A stretch of 64,000 nucleotides of DNA, from NCBI GenBank assembly GCA_958510825.1, contig OY294050.1, forward strand, positions 11,075,340 to 11,139,339, read 5' to 3'. Each line of letters begins with the position of its first letter. The first letter of the stretch is position 1. The notes beneath the pieces were generated by a model that worked only from the letters and a program-made list of their open reading frames with translations, was not told the origin of the DNA and did not search any database. Shown piece after piece: positions 1 through 10,792 of the stretch. The translations under genes were made by a program, and so were the position numbers. Source of the DNA: Brachypterus glaber (Eukaryota; Arthropoda; Insecta; Coleoptera; Kateretidae).

Positions 1-1
1 G

Positions 2-553
2 ATTGTTCAAAAGGCTAACAAAATGTTAGGCTTTGTAAAGAGAAATTGTAAAGATTTTTCTGTTAAGTCTATTATAACTGTCTACAATTCCCTTGTTAGA
101 TCTCATCTTGAATTTGCCTCCGTAATTTGGTCCCCTCAGTATAATATTGCTATAGATGAGATTGAGTCTGTTCAACGTAAAGTATTACGATTTTGTGCTA
201 ATAAACTAAATATTCCAATTTATGACCATAATTTATCTCATGTATACGAAGCATTGAATATTGAATTACTTTGTCATAGAAGACGTAAATCAGATTTATG
301 TTTGTTATTTAAACTTATTAATAATTTACTTATTTGTCCAGAAATGTTGCATAAAATTCAGTTCCTTATACCTACAAGAAATCTTAGACGAAGTTCTCCA
401 ACGTTTAATATACCCTTTCATAGAACTAACTACGGGTCTCATACGCCTTTGGATAGAGCTATGTTGTTGGCTAATAACAATAATAATTATTTGAATTTTT
501 TTAATTTGTCTTTAAAATCTTTTAAAACTTCTCTAAATAACCTTAATTTTTGA
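2..553 (+). pseudogene. 3' end of a non-LTR retrotransposon reverse transcriptase ORF (LINE), cut by the window edge
   Basis: The frame is open from base 2 to the TGA at 551-553 (183 codons), so the true start lies outside the window; the first internal ATG at 23 is not a start. The translation has the tail typical of Jockey/CR1-type reverse transcriptases: an LGFVKRNCKDF segment, then LVRSHLEFASVIWSP, then IESVQRKVLRF, followed by a basic, Asn-rich C-terminus. In the family this region is the thumb and C-terminal part after the polymerase palm, so it has no catalytic aspartates here. No frameshift or stop is visible in the piece. It is followed by a short 3' UTR and an (AAAT)n tail at 640-670, the expected end of such an element. 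Whether the complete element upstream is intact cannot be seen. I am confident of the class and less so of the clade. Confidence 0.8.
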
Positions 554-670
554 TATTATTTTTGTATCACAAGTTTTATATGTATGCATTTATAATTATA
601 CTATATTTTGTACTTCTTATGTATTGGGGTTTTCCCGTTAATAAATAAATAAATAAATAAATAAATAAAT
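554..670 (+). mobile_element. LINE 3' UTR and (AAAT)n tail
   Basis: An AT-rich 3' UTR follows the RT stop codon and ends in about eight AAAT units at 640-670. Short-repeat tails instead of poly(A) are common at the 3' ends of insect non-LTR elements. Confidence 0.7.
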
Positions 671-1309
671 TGTAAGTTATTAACTGAAGACACAATTTTT
701 ACCATTTGTGAGAAATACTCAGATATTTTTCTGTTATAAAGTTATTTTTTTTTTTCCGTGTAAGCTTCAGATCAAAAAATTCAAGCATAGTTTAGAGAGA
801 GATTTACCAACCATCTTTTTTATCCGAGTACGTGAATAGAAAAAAGGCTTATTTAAAATTAGTTTTTTCTCCTCCAGCAAGGATCGTTTTAGTTTTAAAA
901 GTTGAGGATAAAGGGCTAGAAAAAGTGTCAAATAATTTATTATACGAGGGGTAAAAGCTCATAAAAAACTTTTCATGTTTTAAGGTTTAAAATTCAATTT
1001 CATTTAATATCGCTGACGTTCAACTAAATAAGTTTTGAGCAACGACGAATAACGTTACAAAATCATATCTGTACAGGGTGACTGAAACATTAAGTTTCAA
1101 ACTTGAATAATTTAATCTGTATCTTAGTACCCAATAAAGACATTATTTTTGACTCTAGTGTCAAAAAATATTAAAAAATCAAGCCATGAAGATATGTAAT
1201 GCTACGCATACAATTCACAGTAAATGGTATATTAAATTTTCCCAAATACTTGAAAACAATAAAAAAATAAATAAAAAAAAAACTTTAAAACATTTTTAGC
1301 TTTTTTTTG
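671..1309. other. AT-rich stretch without a gene
   Basis: No supported gene. A dispersed block at about 1180-1255 (text such as GCTACGCATACAATTCACAG) recurs near 27140-27190, 41320-41380 and, inverted, 52040-52130, so it is part of an old repeat. A CAGGGTGACTGAAAC block near 1075 resembles the outer ends of TIR elements found elsewhere in the window. Confidence 0.5.
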
Positions 1310-1690
1310 TTGGGGTAATTTTCAAAATTGGTAGAATTGATCCTTATAATAAAAGTAATTTTTTTCTGAAAAAGTTAATCGGAATTTTCTTTTAGCTTTT
1401 TTCTATTTTTTTTTTAAGTTTAACCCCCCATTACTTTTTTGTTTAGGGGGGATTACTTTTAAAATTCGTAGAATCGATCCTTATAATAAAAGTAATTTTT
1501 CCTAAAAAAGTTACGTTAATCGGATTTTTTTTCGATTTTTTCGATTTTTTTAAAAAGTTTAACCCCCTATAACTTTTTTATTTTCGGAGAGATTACTTTC
1601 AAAAACAATAAGGATTTTTCCCTTGTAGAACTTGATTTTTTCTGAAAATTTAAAGTCGATCGGGTCATTCTTTCTTGAGTTATCTTGTTC
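1310..1690 (+). repeat. Imperfect tandem repeat, unit about 135 bp, about 2.7 copies
   Basis: Three successive blocks start near 1311, 1445 and 1585. Each has GGGGATTACTTTCAAAATT, a GTAGAATCGATCCTTATAAT core, a T-rich run and AAGTTTAACCCCC. The copies are clearly diverged. The stretch ends with ACAGATAGACGGACGGAC, a phrase often seen at the end of dispersed insect repeats. Confidence 0.65.
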
Positions 1691-1900
1691 ACAAAAATCG
1701 GGACAGATAGACGGACGGACATTAAATTAAAAAAAAAAAGTTTCTTATTTTTTCCATGAATTTTTGGTCTAGGGCGATTTTTGAAAATTTTTGAAAAGTC
1801 AAAACTACCTATAATATTATTCTAACGCAGGCGCTGTGAATTATATAAAAATCGAGTGGCATAGTTCCTAAAATGTATACTAACACGTTGCGGTTAAAGT

Positions 1901-1970
1901 GTACCACCGGTGGTACGGAGTTGGAGTGTACCACCGGTGGTACGGAGTTGGAGTGTACCACCGGTGGTAC
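1901..1970. repeat. Three evenly spaced copies of a perfect 16-bp palindrome
   Basis: GTACCACCGGTGGTAC occurs at 1901-1916, 1928-1943 and 1955-1970, exactly 27 bp apart and linked by GGAGTTGGAGT spacers. The palindromes and spacers are identical. They are much richer in GC than the surroundings. This could be a minisatellite seed or an array of dimeric binding sites; nothing nearby says which. Confidence 0.9.
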
Positions 1971-1974
1971 ATAG

Positions 1975-2906
1975 TTTTTTCCTGTTTTTTTTTCAGTTTT
2001 TATGGCATTAATACGTAATATTTCATAGCAGGGGCCACAAAATTGGGTATATAAGATACGAAATGGTATAGCTTTAGTAATCTACTGTAGTTTTTGGATT
2101 ATAAAAAATATATGATTTTTGCAAACAGGTAAAATTAAAACAAGATTTTTTTAATTATTTAAGTTTTTGGAAAGGTTTTTGATTTTTGGCTTCGACGTGC
2201 TAAATCAGCCCTCTTAAAGAGCGAGCGAGTTATATATTAAATTATATTGGGATAATTCAAATTTTTAAGTGGCACCCCTTATACCATTTTAAAATCAAAG
2301 CAAAAGCGTGTAATAACTCAGTTTCTTAGGTGTTCAATAAGAAAGAGTAGCTAAACAAAGAGAACAGGATTTTACCTGATTTCAGTTACGTCTCCTGTAA
2401 ATCTACTGCTTTTGTCCCCTGAGGCGTTTTAGAGTAGAAGTTTTTATAGGATTCGTTTGACACCGCGACAAAATTTAAATTAAATTATTCCACTTTTATT
2501 TATAAAGCGCACGTCTTGTCTGCTTACAAGTATATTCAGGATAGATTCAGGCGATGATTACTTTTATCTTTTCTTTTCAAAAACAAAACAAAAATGACGT
2601 TTTATGGATTAACTTAGGTCCTTAGAAAGGACATTAACGATTAGCGATTCAAATTTCATGTGGATGTGATATGATCGCCTACGCGAACGCTAACTTCAGA
2701 GCAGTTATGTTTAATGACCTGATTGGTCCAACAAAGTGGCAATCACAGGTAATAAAATTACATCACATCGACTTAAAATATGAATTACTTTCCTTTAGTA
2801 TCTATCTACAAAAGAGTATCTCAAGTAGCAAGGTTCCAAATAATAATCTTATAACCAAAAGTTTCAAAATTTCATATTAAATGATCTTGCTTTAAATTAT
2901 GTATTT
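1975..2906. other. Stretch without a supported gene
   Basis: AT-rich with scattered short open frames. The frame at 2638-2880 was considered as an exon and rejected. No inverted-repeat element was recognised. Confidence 0.5.
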
Positions 2907-2908
2907 TA

Positions 2909-3868
2909 CAGTGAAAGCTCGAAGTTTGGTTAATCCTAAGACTGACGTGTAAAACCTAGGATTTACCAATTAGATGTGGTAAAACTACGAAAAAATGTAT
3001 TATCTATATAATTTCTTCTACCAAGTCACAAAGATCAATCTTAGGATTTTTCATTTCATATTGGTAAAAGCTAGTTTTTGATTGAAAAAAATTCTTGTGG
3101 GCGGTTATATCTATTAACTAAGTACTGAAAAAGAAACCAAAAACTACAAAAAGTAGATTTTTTATTTAACACACTGTTATATTCTACATATTATTTAAGT
3201 ACAGTTATAAAGCATTCAACATAGTACTTATTGTAAAATAAAAGCTTACTTGTTAGTACATGATATTTTGAATTGCAAGGTTTACCGGAATTTTATAACT
3301 TCCGCTGATGTTCCTGCTAATAAAAAAATGTAAGAGGAGAACTGTATAAAATGTATTTATCTAGCGGACAAAGCTTCCTAAGATGTAACTCTACTCGAAA
3401 ATGTCCTACCAAGAGATGTTTATGATCATGTTTATGTTTATGTTTATGATCATCCGGTAAACTATAGTTATAACAGCATATATGCAATTCAGAATGTCAT
3501 GGAAGTACTAACAAGTAAGCTTTTATATATTTACAATAAACATTAGTACTATGCTGACTGCTTCATAACTTTACTTGAATAATATGCAGAATATAATAGT
3601 GTGTTGAATAAAAAATCTACTTTAAGTAGTTTTTGGTTTCTTTTTCAGTACTTAGTTAATAAACATAACATCCCACAAGAACTTTTTACAAACCAAAACT
3701 AGCTTTTACCAATATGAAATGGAAAATACTAAGATTGACCGTTATGACGTGGTAGAAGTCCGAAATTATATAGATAATACATTTTTTCTTAGTTTTACCA
3801 CATCTAGTTGGTAAATCCTAGGTTTAACACGCCAATCCTAGGATTAACCCAACTTCGGGCTTTTACTG
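2909..3868. mobile_element. Fold-back DNA transposon with arms of about 355 bp, Tc1/mariner-like ends
   Basis: The left arm (2909-3262) and right arm (3505-3868) are inverted copies, starting CAGTGAAAGCTCGAAG and ending CTTCGGGCTTTTACTG. The element is flanked by TA on both sides (2907-2908 and 3869-3870). A CAGT start with TA duplication fits the Tc1/mariner superfamily. The centre (3263-3504) has no transposase and contains a small direct repeat, TGTTTATGTTTATG, framed by GATCAT at about 3423-3453. It is non-autonomous. Confidence 0.85.
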
Positions 3869-3870
3869 TA

Positions 3871-4372
3871 ACATATACAATTGAAAACACAGTAAAATAT
3901 GTTTTAACCTCAGCTACAAATAAAAAGTTTGTATCCAAACTGTTTGAAACAAATACCACAACAATTTAAAGAGACATTTATATAAATTTAATGTTAAATT
4001 TAATTTGGAATACGAGACAAAGGGTTAAAAAAGAAGTTGTTTAGAAGCATTCCTTACCAGTAAAACAAATAAAATCCTATTTGTTGGTAAACAAGCACAT
4101 TGCGGTTCTACAAAATTCTTGTACGCCGCACTATATAACCAATAAATTTAAACATTTTGCGTTATTATATTCAGAGCAGAGCTTGAAATAATTTATTATG
4201 CAATAACTGAGCAAATTAAGACTTTAGCGCGAGCATATATTTTTTTTTGACTACCCTAAGCGAATAAAAATCAAAGAAGTGTAGCTGAAAATAATTCGCA
4301 AACGAATTGCATATACAATTTTTTTCACAAACAGCATACAGCCTATAAGTTTTCATGATATTTAGAACGTAT
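3871..4372. other. Spacer without a gene
   Basis: AT-rich; nothing recognised between the two transposons. Confidence 0.5.
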
Positions 4373-5167
4373 CGTCGGCTTACAAGTAAAAGGCACTAAG
4401 TCACTTTTTTGCAAAAATGGGATTTTAATGACACTGTAATTAATTTTTGATGATCTATATATAGGTAAAGCGAACTAACTTCTAGGTGGACTGCCAAGGG
4501 AGTTACCCACTATACAAAACGCACCAATTTGATTTTGATTAAAATTTTATCTGGCAATAGGCAATAAGTCACTTAGTGCACTTAGTGGGTTTTACTTGTA
4601 GATTATTTCAAATGTTTCTGCACTAAGCGACTTTCTAAAAAGAGTTAATTTATAAAAATATGATTGCTTACAATGCTTTTTACGTGTACTTTCGATGTGT
4701 AGGTTATAATTTAATTTTCATTTGCAGTGGTTTTTTTTATTATCAGATATTTCAAAACTAAATTTAAAGCCTTCACACTAAGTTCAAAGTCTCGGTGCAT
4801 TTCTGAGGAGTGTTGCACCGTGAAATGTTTTATCATTAATAATGATTCATTATAATTATTGACTTTAGGAGATGCTTCTTTCCGGTAAAGCCGATGGCCT
4901 CTGAAAACTGTCTTAGTTCTGGCATAGTAAGCAGTTTCATATAATTAATACTAATTAATTATTATTATTAATTTTGGAAACGTTCTTCAAACAATCAAAA
5001 AGTCCAAACCCTCCTTTTAAAAATCTAGTTTTTGAAAATGTATGTAAACATCTTGTTTTCTACTTTATAGTTATACATTACGTTTAATTAATAGAAGGGT
5101 TTTAATTTTAAATAGTTGTTTTTTAAATTATTTTATTGGCTTAGTGCTCTTTACTTGTAAGCCGACG
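4373..5167. mobile_element. MITE with 28-bp terminal inverted repeats (first of an adjoining pair)
   Basis: It starts CGTCGGCTTACAAGTAAAAG at 4373 and ends with the inverse at 5140-5167 (ACTTGTAAGCCGACG). An internal partial copy of the end sequence lies near 4580-4603. No coding capacity. The left flank is GTAT, which matches the flank to the right of the neighbouring element rather than the bases after 5167. The two therefore may have moved as one unit. Confidence 0.8.
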
Positions 5168-5168
5168 T

Positions 5169-5417
5169 CGTGGGCCTACAAGTAAAAGGCACTAAGTCCA
5201 TGTCTTTTTTCAAATTTAGTTGAATTAAACTACTTCAATTTTTCTTTATTTAACTGCAAATGGGACATTATTATGTCCAAACATGTCATTGCAATTTGCG
5301 GTAGTTTTTTTCCAAAAACAATTATTACAAAAATTAAAAAATAACAACGAAAGTTAAATTTGTCAATATCTCAAAACCATGTTTTTGGACTTAGTGCTCT
5401 TTACTTGTAAGCCGACG
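5169..5417. mobile_element. Second, shorter MITE of the same family, head-to-head with the first
   Basis: It starts CGTGGGCCTACAAGTAAAAG at 5169, one base after the end of the preceding element, and ends ACTTGTAAGCCGACG at 5417. The right flank is GTAT (5418-5421), identical to the four bases left of 4373. The junction at 5161-5176 is a GC-rich near-palindrome. Confidence 0.8.
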
Positions 5418-5421
5418 GTAT

Positions 5422-6147
5422 ATCAAACAAACATGGACTGTCGGAATCCTGGACATCGAGGTAATTATTAGGCCAAGTTGAGTGCAATATAGTGACGGAT
5501 TTGGCTTAAACTTGGGCCGCTTAATCCCTAATTGTCCATTAGAAGACTGCTGAGAGAATTTTGCTGAAAAAAAAATGAGGAGATATGATCTTTTTCCGCT
5601 TTTTATAAAAAAAAACTGTAATTCAAAACTGTTCATCAATCAAAAGCGTATATTTTTCATAAGTTAATATAATAGACTGCACAAAACACAATCTTTATTG
5701 AAAAATGCACATATGAGCACATTTTTCAACTAAAACCAGAAAGGTTACACTAGAAATTTGTCTTGGTGTGAATAAAATAATATCCAGAGACATTTTCATA
5801 TACATATAAGTTTTTATCTTGAAAGCTTACATTTCATTTTCTTTTGTGTCTGTATTATATTCCGTACGTGGAGGCTATTTCACATAGTGGGACCCTCCGG
5901 GTCTAGCGCTGGAGAACATTAAACATATGGTAAAGCTTTGAAAATGTCTCAACATTAGGTATTACATATCTCACTCAAACGACTGAGTTCATTCAGCGTG
6001 TGGCAGCTGTTTGATGCTAATTCATCTAGACAGGTTTTTTCTTTTAAATGTCCGTTTATTTTATTTGTAATAAAATTACACGGTGTATTTAAAAGAGGTT
6101 CAATTATTTTAAGGAAATTAGCTTCAAAGTTAAATTTGGCTAAAAAA
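5422..6147. other. Stretch without a supported gene
   Basis: Mixed composition. No ORF with recognisable similarity and no clear inverted-repeat element. Confidence 0.5.
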
Positions 6148-6880
6148 ATCGGTTTTTATTTAACAACTCAGGAACTCTTTGAGATATAGCAACGAGGTTT
6201 TGCATGTGAACTAATCTTATTAAGGCCCATCTTCGTATGTTATTTTCATGTACTTATTTTAACCAGGGTTGTGCTTAATGGGGGTGCTTATCAGTTTCTT
6301 GTCCCAAACTTTTTTCTGCGTAACTATTTTGCAATTTTATTATTGGGAAATGATTCCTCGGCTCCAAAAACAAAAAAAAAAGACTATTGTTGTAACACTG
6401 TAGGATTAACCATTTTCGAGAAATAATGCTTTGAAGATGAAATTTTACTTATCGAGGACCAAAAATTAAATACTAAAATGTTAAAAAACCAAAATTTCAT
6501 GATGCAGGGTGAATGTACATCAAAAACAAAAAAAAAATCATGCTCATGTACATAAAAAAAACTCATACTTCCATAAATCACTCCTGAGGGAGCTATGGTC
6601 TCCTAAAATGCACCAATAAAGTTTGGGACAAAAAACTCATGAAGCACTCCCGTTTCGCACACCCCTTTTTAAAATAGGTACATGTAAATAACATACGCAG
6701 ATGGACCTTATTAAGATTAGTTCACATGCAAAACCTTGTTGCTGTATCTCAAAGGGTTCCTGAGTTATCAAATAAAAACCTCCATTCTCAAAGGGGCTTA
6801 TCTTCCTTGGGATGCATTTTTAGACATATGTTTATAGGAACTTTTTGTCGTATTTTCTAATGTAGAGTCACCCCTTAAAA
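6148..6880. mobile_element. Hairpin MITE, member of the recurrent AAGTTTGGG(A/G)CAAAAA family
   Basis: Arms at about 6148-6330 and 6608-6780 are inverted copies: GGTTTTTATTTAACAACTCAG at the left, TTATCAAATAAAAACC at the right. Both arms include CCCAAACTTTTTT-type and TGCATGTGAACTAATC-type blocks. The right side continues to about 6880 with blocks shared with 11650-12075, 31555-31925, 43440-43650, 57340-57748 and 60440-60797. No ORF of interest. Confidence 0.75.
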
Positions 6881-6984
6881 TTATTTACCCTATTAAAAAT
6901 ACACTGTGTAGGTGCTAATTTAAATCAAAATATACCTAGCTTAATTATACGACTGCCCATTTATAAAAAAAATCCGCCACACTG

Positions 6985-7268
6985 TAAAAAATAAATATGT
7001 ATATACACATCATTCTGCACGTAAATGTGATTCAAAACAAATACATGTAAAATTTACTACATTTTACATGTATTACATTTTACAATTTTAATTCTAATTT
7101 TAAAATTTTATATTCACATTACATGTAAAATTATATGTAAAATATAGTAAATATAACAGAGTTCACTGTAAAAAATATATATGTAAATTTACATGCAGAA
7201 TCATAGGTAATGTGTTGCCATGCAGAGATAAGTAAAAGTAACGAGATTTTACATGTAATTTTACTATT
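6985..7268. repeat. TTACATGTA-rich dispersed repeat
   Basis: Repeated ACATGTAAAA and TTTTACATGT blocks form a loose inverted structure. The end, including AATCATAGGTAATGTG and GTTGCCATGCAGAGA, recurs inverted at 22160-22335. It directly abuts the large palindrome that follows. Confidence 0.6.
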
Positions 7269-7666
7269 TTATATGACACAGTGCGACCCTGCAATTTTAT
7301 AGTTTTAAGAGATGTGCACCAAAAGTTTTTTTTAGATTAATAAAATAGGTTTATTGGTTATTAAAAATCACTATGTTTAAAAATCGCAACAGATCCTTTT
7401 GATAATTTAAAGCCTATTTTAAAATTTTTTTTTATTTTCATTTTTTTTTTAACTCTTTTAAACGTATTTACTCGCCTAATAAACTTATTTAAAAAAAATT
7501 ACGCTAGTGAGCCCTTCAGTGAACCTTAAAAAAAGTTTAAACAATTATAAATCCTATTAAATACCATTTATTGCGCGTTAATACCTGAATTAAACTAAAA
7601 ATTAGTATTGTATTTTTCACATCTAAAAACTAAAAACTTTTAAAAAACGTTACCTTAAAAACTAAA

Positions 7667-8480
7667 TTAAATCCTATTAGATGAAAATTCAATAACTGCC
7701 TTTAAAAGGTGCTGACCATACCGTGGGTCGTTAACATTATTCATTTTGTGTTTATTCCAGACAGTAAGGAATTCTCTGTGAATAGACTCCCCAGCCTGTT
7801 CTGACCAAATTCCTAAGCCACTCTCTAAATAGTAAACACTGTCTTTATGGTGATGCAATATGCAATGAATTTTAGGAGTTTTTGATACCCCGGAATCATT
7901 TAAAACTGCTTCCAGATGTTTGAGATCTGATTCGAGTTGTACTTCAGTTTTTTTTGTACCGAAACATTTATCGACGATTTTGTTCATCACATTGAATGAC
8001 GCAACAAATGGCATAACCAGAACTTGATTCACATTTCCCAGTACTTCTTTTGATGTTAATTCATTGGCATGCTTTAGGAGCTTTCTACAAGCATTGCCAT
8101 CGAAAATTTCTCCTTGATAATTCTTGGCAATTATATTTAAATTCTTGGGCCATTTAAGAGCGTTCTCTCTTCCCAGCAATGGGACCAGTCCTTTTCAAAA
8201 GAGGTGATTCACAAATCCTTGCAGCAAATGTAATTTAGGTATGATGCACTTCTGAAAAAGTCGCACATTTTCGTTCTCTTCAAACAAAGGTTTATTGACA
8301 ACACTAAAAGACTCTTTGGCTCTTTTAATGTTCTTATCTAATGATAAACTAAATTTATTAAAATTAATTTCCAAATCACCATAGGTTCTTAGCTCCTTGG
8401 CAGCAGATTTATACGCTCTCATTTCTTGCAGAGAAAAATGATAATAGGGGCAAGGATAGGTTGACGTTGCAATGCTTGTA
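7667..8480 (-). pseudogene. Transposon-encoded protein, C-terminal part, one in-frame stop
   Basis: On the minus strand one frame runs from about 8480 to the stop at 7667 and is broken only by a TGA at 8197-8195, so it is split into 8422-8195 and 8194-7667. The N-terminal part contains LHLLQGFVNHLF; after the stop come KGLVPLLGRENALKW, IFDGNACRKLLKHANEL, KIHCILHHH and GLGIWSEQAGESIHREF. From memory these blocks, in this order, are shared by a widespread family of invertebrate transposon-associated proteins, usually unnamed. I cannot name the superfamily and see no obvious DDE triad in this piece. The C-terminal half is repeated on the other arm. The function is presumably that of a transposase or accessory protein, and this copy is dead. 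Confidence 0.7.
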
Positions 8481-8899
8481 GAAAGCTCCTAAAGCATGCC
8501 AATGAACTAAAATCAAAAGAAGTACTGGGAAATGTGAATCATGTTCTGGTTATGCTATTTGTTGCGTCATTCAATGTGATGAACAAAATCGTCGATAAAT
8601 GTTTCGGTACAAAAAAAACTGAAGTACAACTCGAATCAGATCTCAAACATCTGGAAGTAGTTTTAAATGATTCCGGGGTATCAAAAACTCCTAAAATTCA
8701 TTGCATATTGCATCACCATAAAGACAGTGTTTCCTATTTAGAGAGTGGCTTAGGAATTTGGTCAGAACAGGCTGGGGAGTCTATTCACAGAGAATTCCTT
8801 ACTGTCTGGAATAAACACAAAATGAATAATGTTATCGACCCACGGTATGGTCAGCACCTTTTAAAGGCAGTTATTGACTTTTCATCTAATAGGATTTAA
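8465..8899 (+). pseudogene. Inverted second copy of the transposon protein's C-terminus
   Basis: The plus-strand frame is open from 8465 (after a TGA at 8462) to the stop at 8897-8899. It repeats the C-terminal half of the protein on the minus strand, from NACRKLLKHANEL to the final FSSNRI. Against the other arm it has several amino-acid changes (for example NQVLVMP to NHVLVML, EAVLND to EVVLND, NNVNDPRY to NNVIDPRY), as expected for unselected copies. It has no start codon of its own and is a by-product of the inverted duplication. Confidence 0.75.
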
Positions 8900-9322
8900 T
8901 TTAGTTTTTAAGGTAACGTTTTTTAAAAGTTTTTAGTTTTTAGATGTTAAAAATACAATACTAATTTTTAGTTTAATTCAGGTATTAACGCGCAATAAAT
9001 GGTATTTAATAGGATTTATAATTGTTTAAACTTTTTTTAAGGTTCACTGAAGGGCTCACTAGCGTAATTTTTTTTTAAATAAGTTTATTAGGCGAGATAA
9101 TACGTTTAAAAGAGTTTAAAAAAAATGAAAATAAAAAAAAAATATTAAAATAGGCTTTAAATTATCAAAAGGATCTGTTGCGATTTTTAAACATAGTGAT
9201 TTTTAATAACCAATAAACCTATTTTATTAATCTAAAAAAATCTTTGGTGCACATCTCTTAAAACTTATAAAATGCAGGGTCGCACTGTGATGAATAATAC
9301 AATATTATATTATCAATTTTTA

Positions 9323-9363
9323 ATAGTTTTAGGTTTAGTTTATTAAACTAAACCTAAAACTAT
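9323..9363. repeat. Near-perfect 41-bp palindrome
   Basis: ATAGTTTTAGGTTTAGTTTA (9323-9342) is followed, after a single base, by its exact inverse up to 9363. It lies just outside the large palindromic transposon. Nothing else is seen up to 9638. Confidence 0.85.
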
Positions 9364-9638
9364 CAAAATCTCAAAAAAAAGACGTATACGCCCCTATGTT
9401 ATGAAGCCCTCGATATGATATGAAGGTTTTTACCCTTCGGAGTAGGTAGGTATAACTATAAAAAAAACTTGTAATAAAGGTAATGTATAATATTATATTA
9501 TGCCATCGGCAAGTTAAAAACAGATTTTTAGGGTACCTCATTTTCACAGCTATTGGAGCTTCTAACACACACGTCCCCCCAAATGGAAATATGTTAAAAA
9601 AATAGCAAACTTCGGTGGTGATAAATCATGTGAGCAAG

Positions 9639-10547
9639 GGATCTGTAAAATTCAAAACCTCTGAGAACGAAATCCTAATAAGCGCCAGTTTGTAAATAGT
9701 GGTAAAAGTTCTTCCGCAGACTGCGCGCCAAACAACAATAGCAAAATGAATATTCTTTTGAAAAATTCTAATAGTGTTTTTGTTTGTGATTTGTATTCTA
9801 TTTAGATCAAACCACTCTCTTTCCGTTTTTGAGAAATACCCTGCCAAAAATTCGACAAAATTAAAATATGACATTTTAGGTGGACAATAAATAAATTATT
9901 AAAGCACCTACAAATGTTTTCTATAGCTTGAATTCAAGTTACATGCTTGCTCTATAACATTCTAAAGAAAAGTATCTGGATTTCATTTTTGGTGTTCAAC
10001 TGAAGACTAGTTTTTAAGACATCTGCAATGACAATTCAGTGTTGCTGTTTAAGACTATTTTGGGCAGTATATGTCACATTTAGCAAAATTGACAAGCCAT
10101 AAGCTTGACAAATATAATAAATTTGACGTTAAATCTATAAAAACTGCTTAACAAAGATAAATTCTCCTTCTTTTACATTATTGCAGAGGTATCAAAACCT
10201 ATTCTTCAAATGTACTTTTAAAATAATTTTCGATATTTTTCGTAATTGTTTTATAGAGCATAAATGTAACTTTCAGTTAAACTAGAAAAAACTTTTGTAG
10301 CTGCTATAATAATTTAACTATGTGCCTCCAAAAATATATTTTTTTTAATTTTTATAAAATTTTGGAACGGTTTTTCTCAAAAATGGAAATAGATAAAGAG
10401 CACTAAAACACTATTAGAATTGTGCAAAAGTTTTTGCAGTTTGTTACTGTTGTTAAGCATTCAGTCTGCGGAAGAACTTTTACCAATATTTAAGTACTGG
10501 TGCTCATTAGGATTTCGTTCTCAGAGGTTTTCAAGTTTACAGAACCT
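9639..10547. mobile_element. Fold-back element of about 909 bp
   Basis: The left side (9639-9850) and right side (10330-10547) are inverted copies with several small gaps. Shared blocks include AACCTCTGAGAACGAAATCC, GTAAAAGTTCTTCCGCAGAC and AAACACTATTAGAATT. No coding capacity in the centre. Outer boundaries are approximate. Confidence 0.75.
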
Positions 10548-10792
10548 CTGCCAACATAATTAATAGTCATCTAATCTTGCTATTTTTTTAAAACCTATAA
10601 CGCGTAAGCACCCAAAAGAACCGGACCCAGAACCTGGAAACTTTGAAATAACTTAACTTGAATGTACTTTAAGACATAATATTTTATAAATCATATAAAA
10701 TACAGCTGGGAGAAAATAATGAAATGGAAATGGTTACTTGCTCTCCGAAAATAGGTAGAATCGTATCTTCATAGTTAACTTTCACAGCTACA

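Larger units (their letters stand above)
7277..9289. mobile_element. 2,013-bp palindromic transposon with arms of about 820 bp
   Basis: The left arm (7277-8097) and right arm (8469-9289) are near-identical inverted copies, differing by scattered substitutions and one-base indels. The outer ends are CACAGTGCGACCCTGC and its inverse. The four bases on each side are ATGA (7273-7276 and 9290-9293), which suggests a target-site duplication for the whole unit. The 371-bp centre is single-copy and continues the protein reading frame of the left arm. The arrangement looks like an element whose 3' part was copied in inverse orientation, giving an enormous terminal inverted repeat. Transcription through it would give a long double-stranded RNA. 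Confidence 0.85.

Noticed and set aside
1901..1970. CRISPR-like array (regular palindromic repeats)
   Set aside because: The spacers are identical, not unique, the unit is 27 bp, there are no cas genes, and the context is an animal genome.
2638..2880. Open frame with MIAYANANFRAVMF followed by a CACAG|GTAATA donor-like site
   Set aside because: No acceptor with correct phase upstream, no match to any family I know, and the frame runs on past the donor. Not enough to call an exon.
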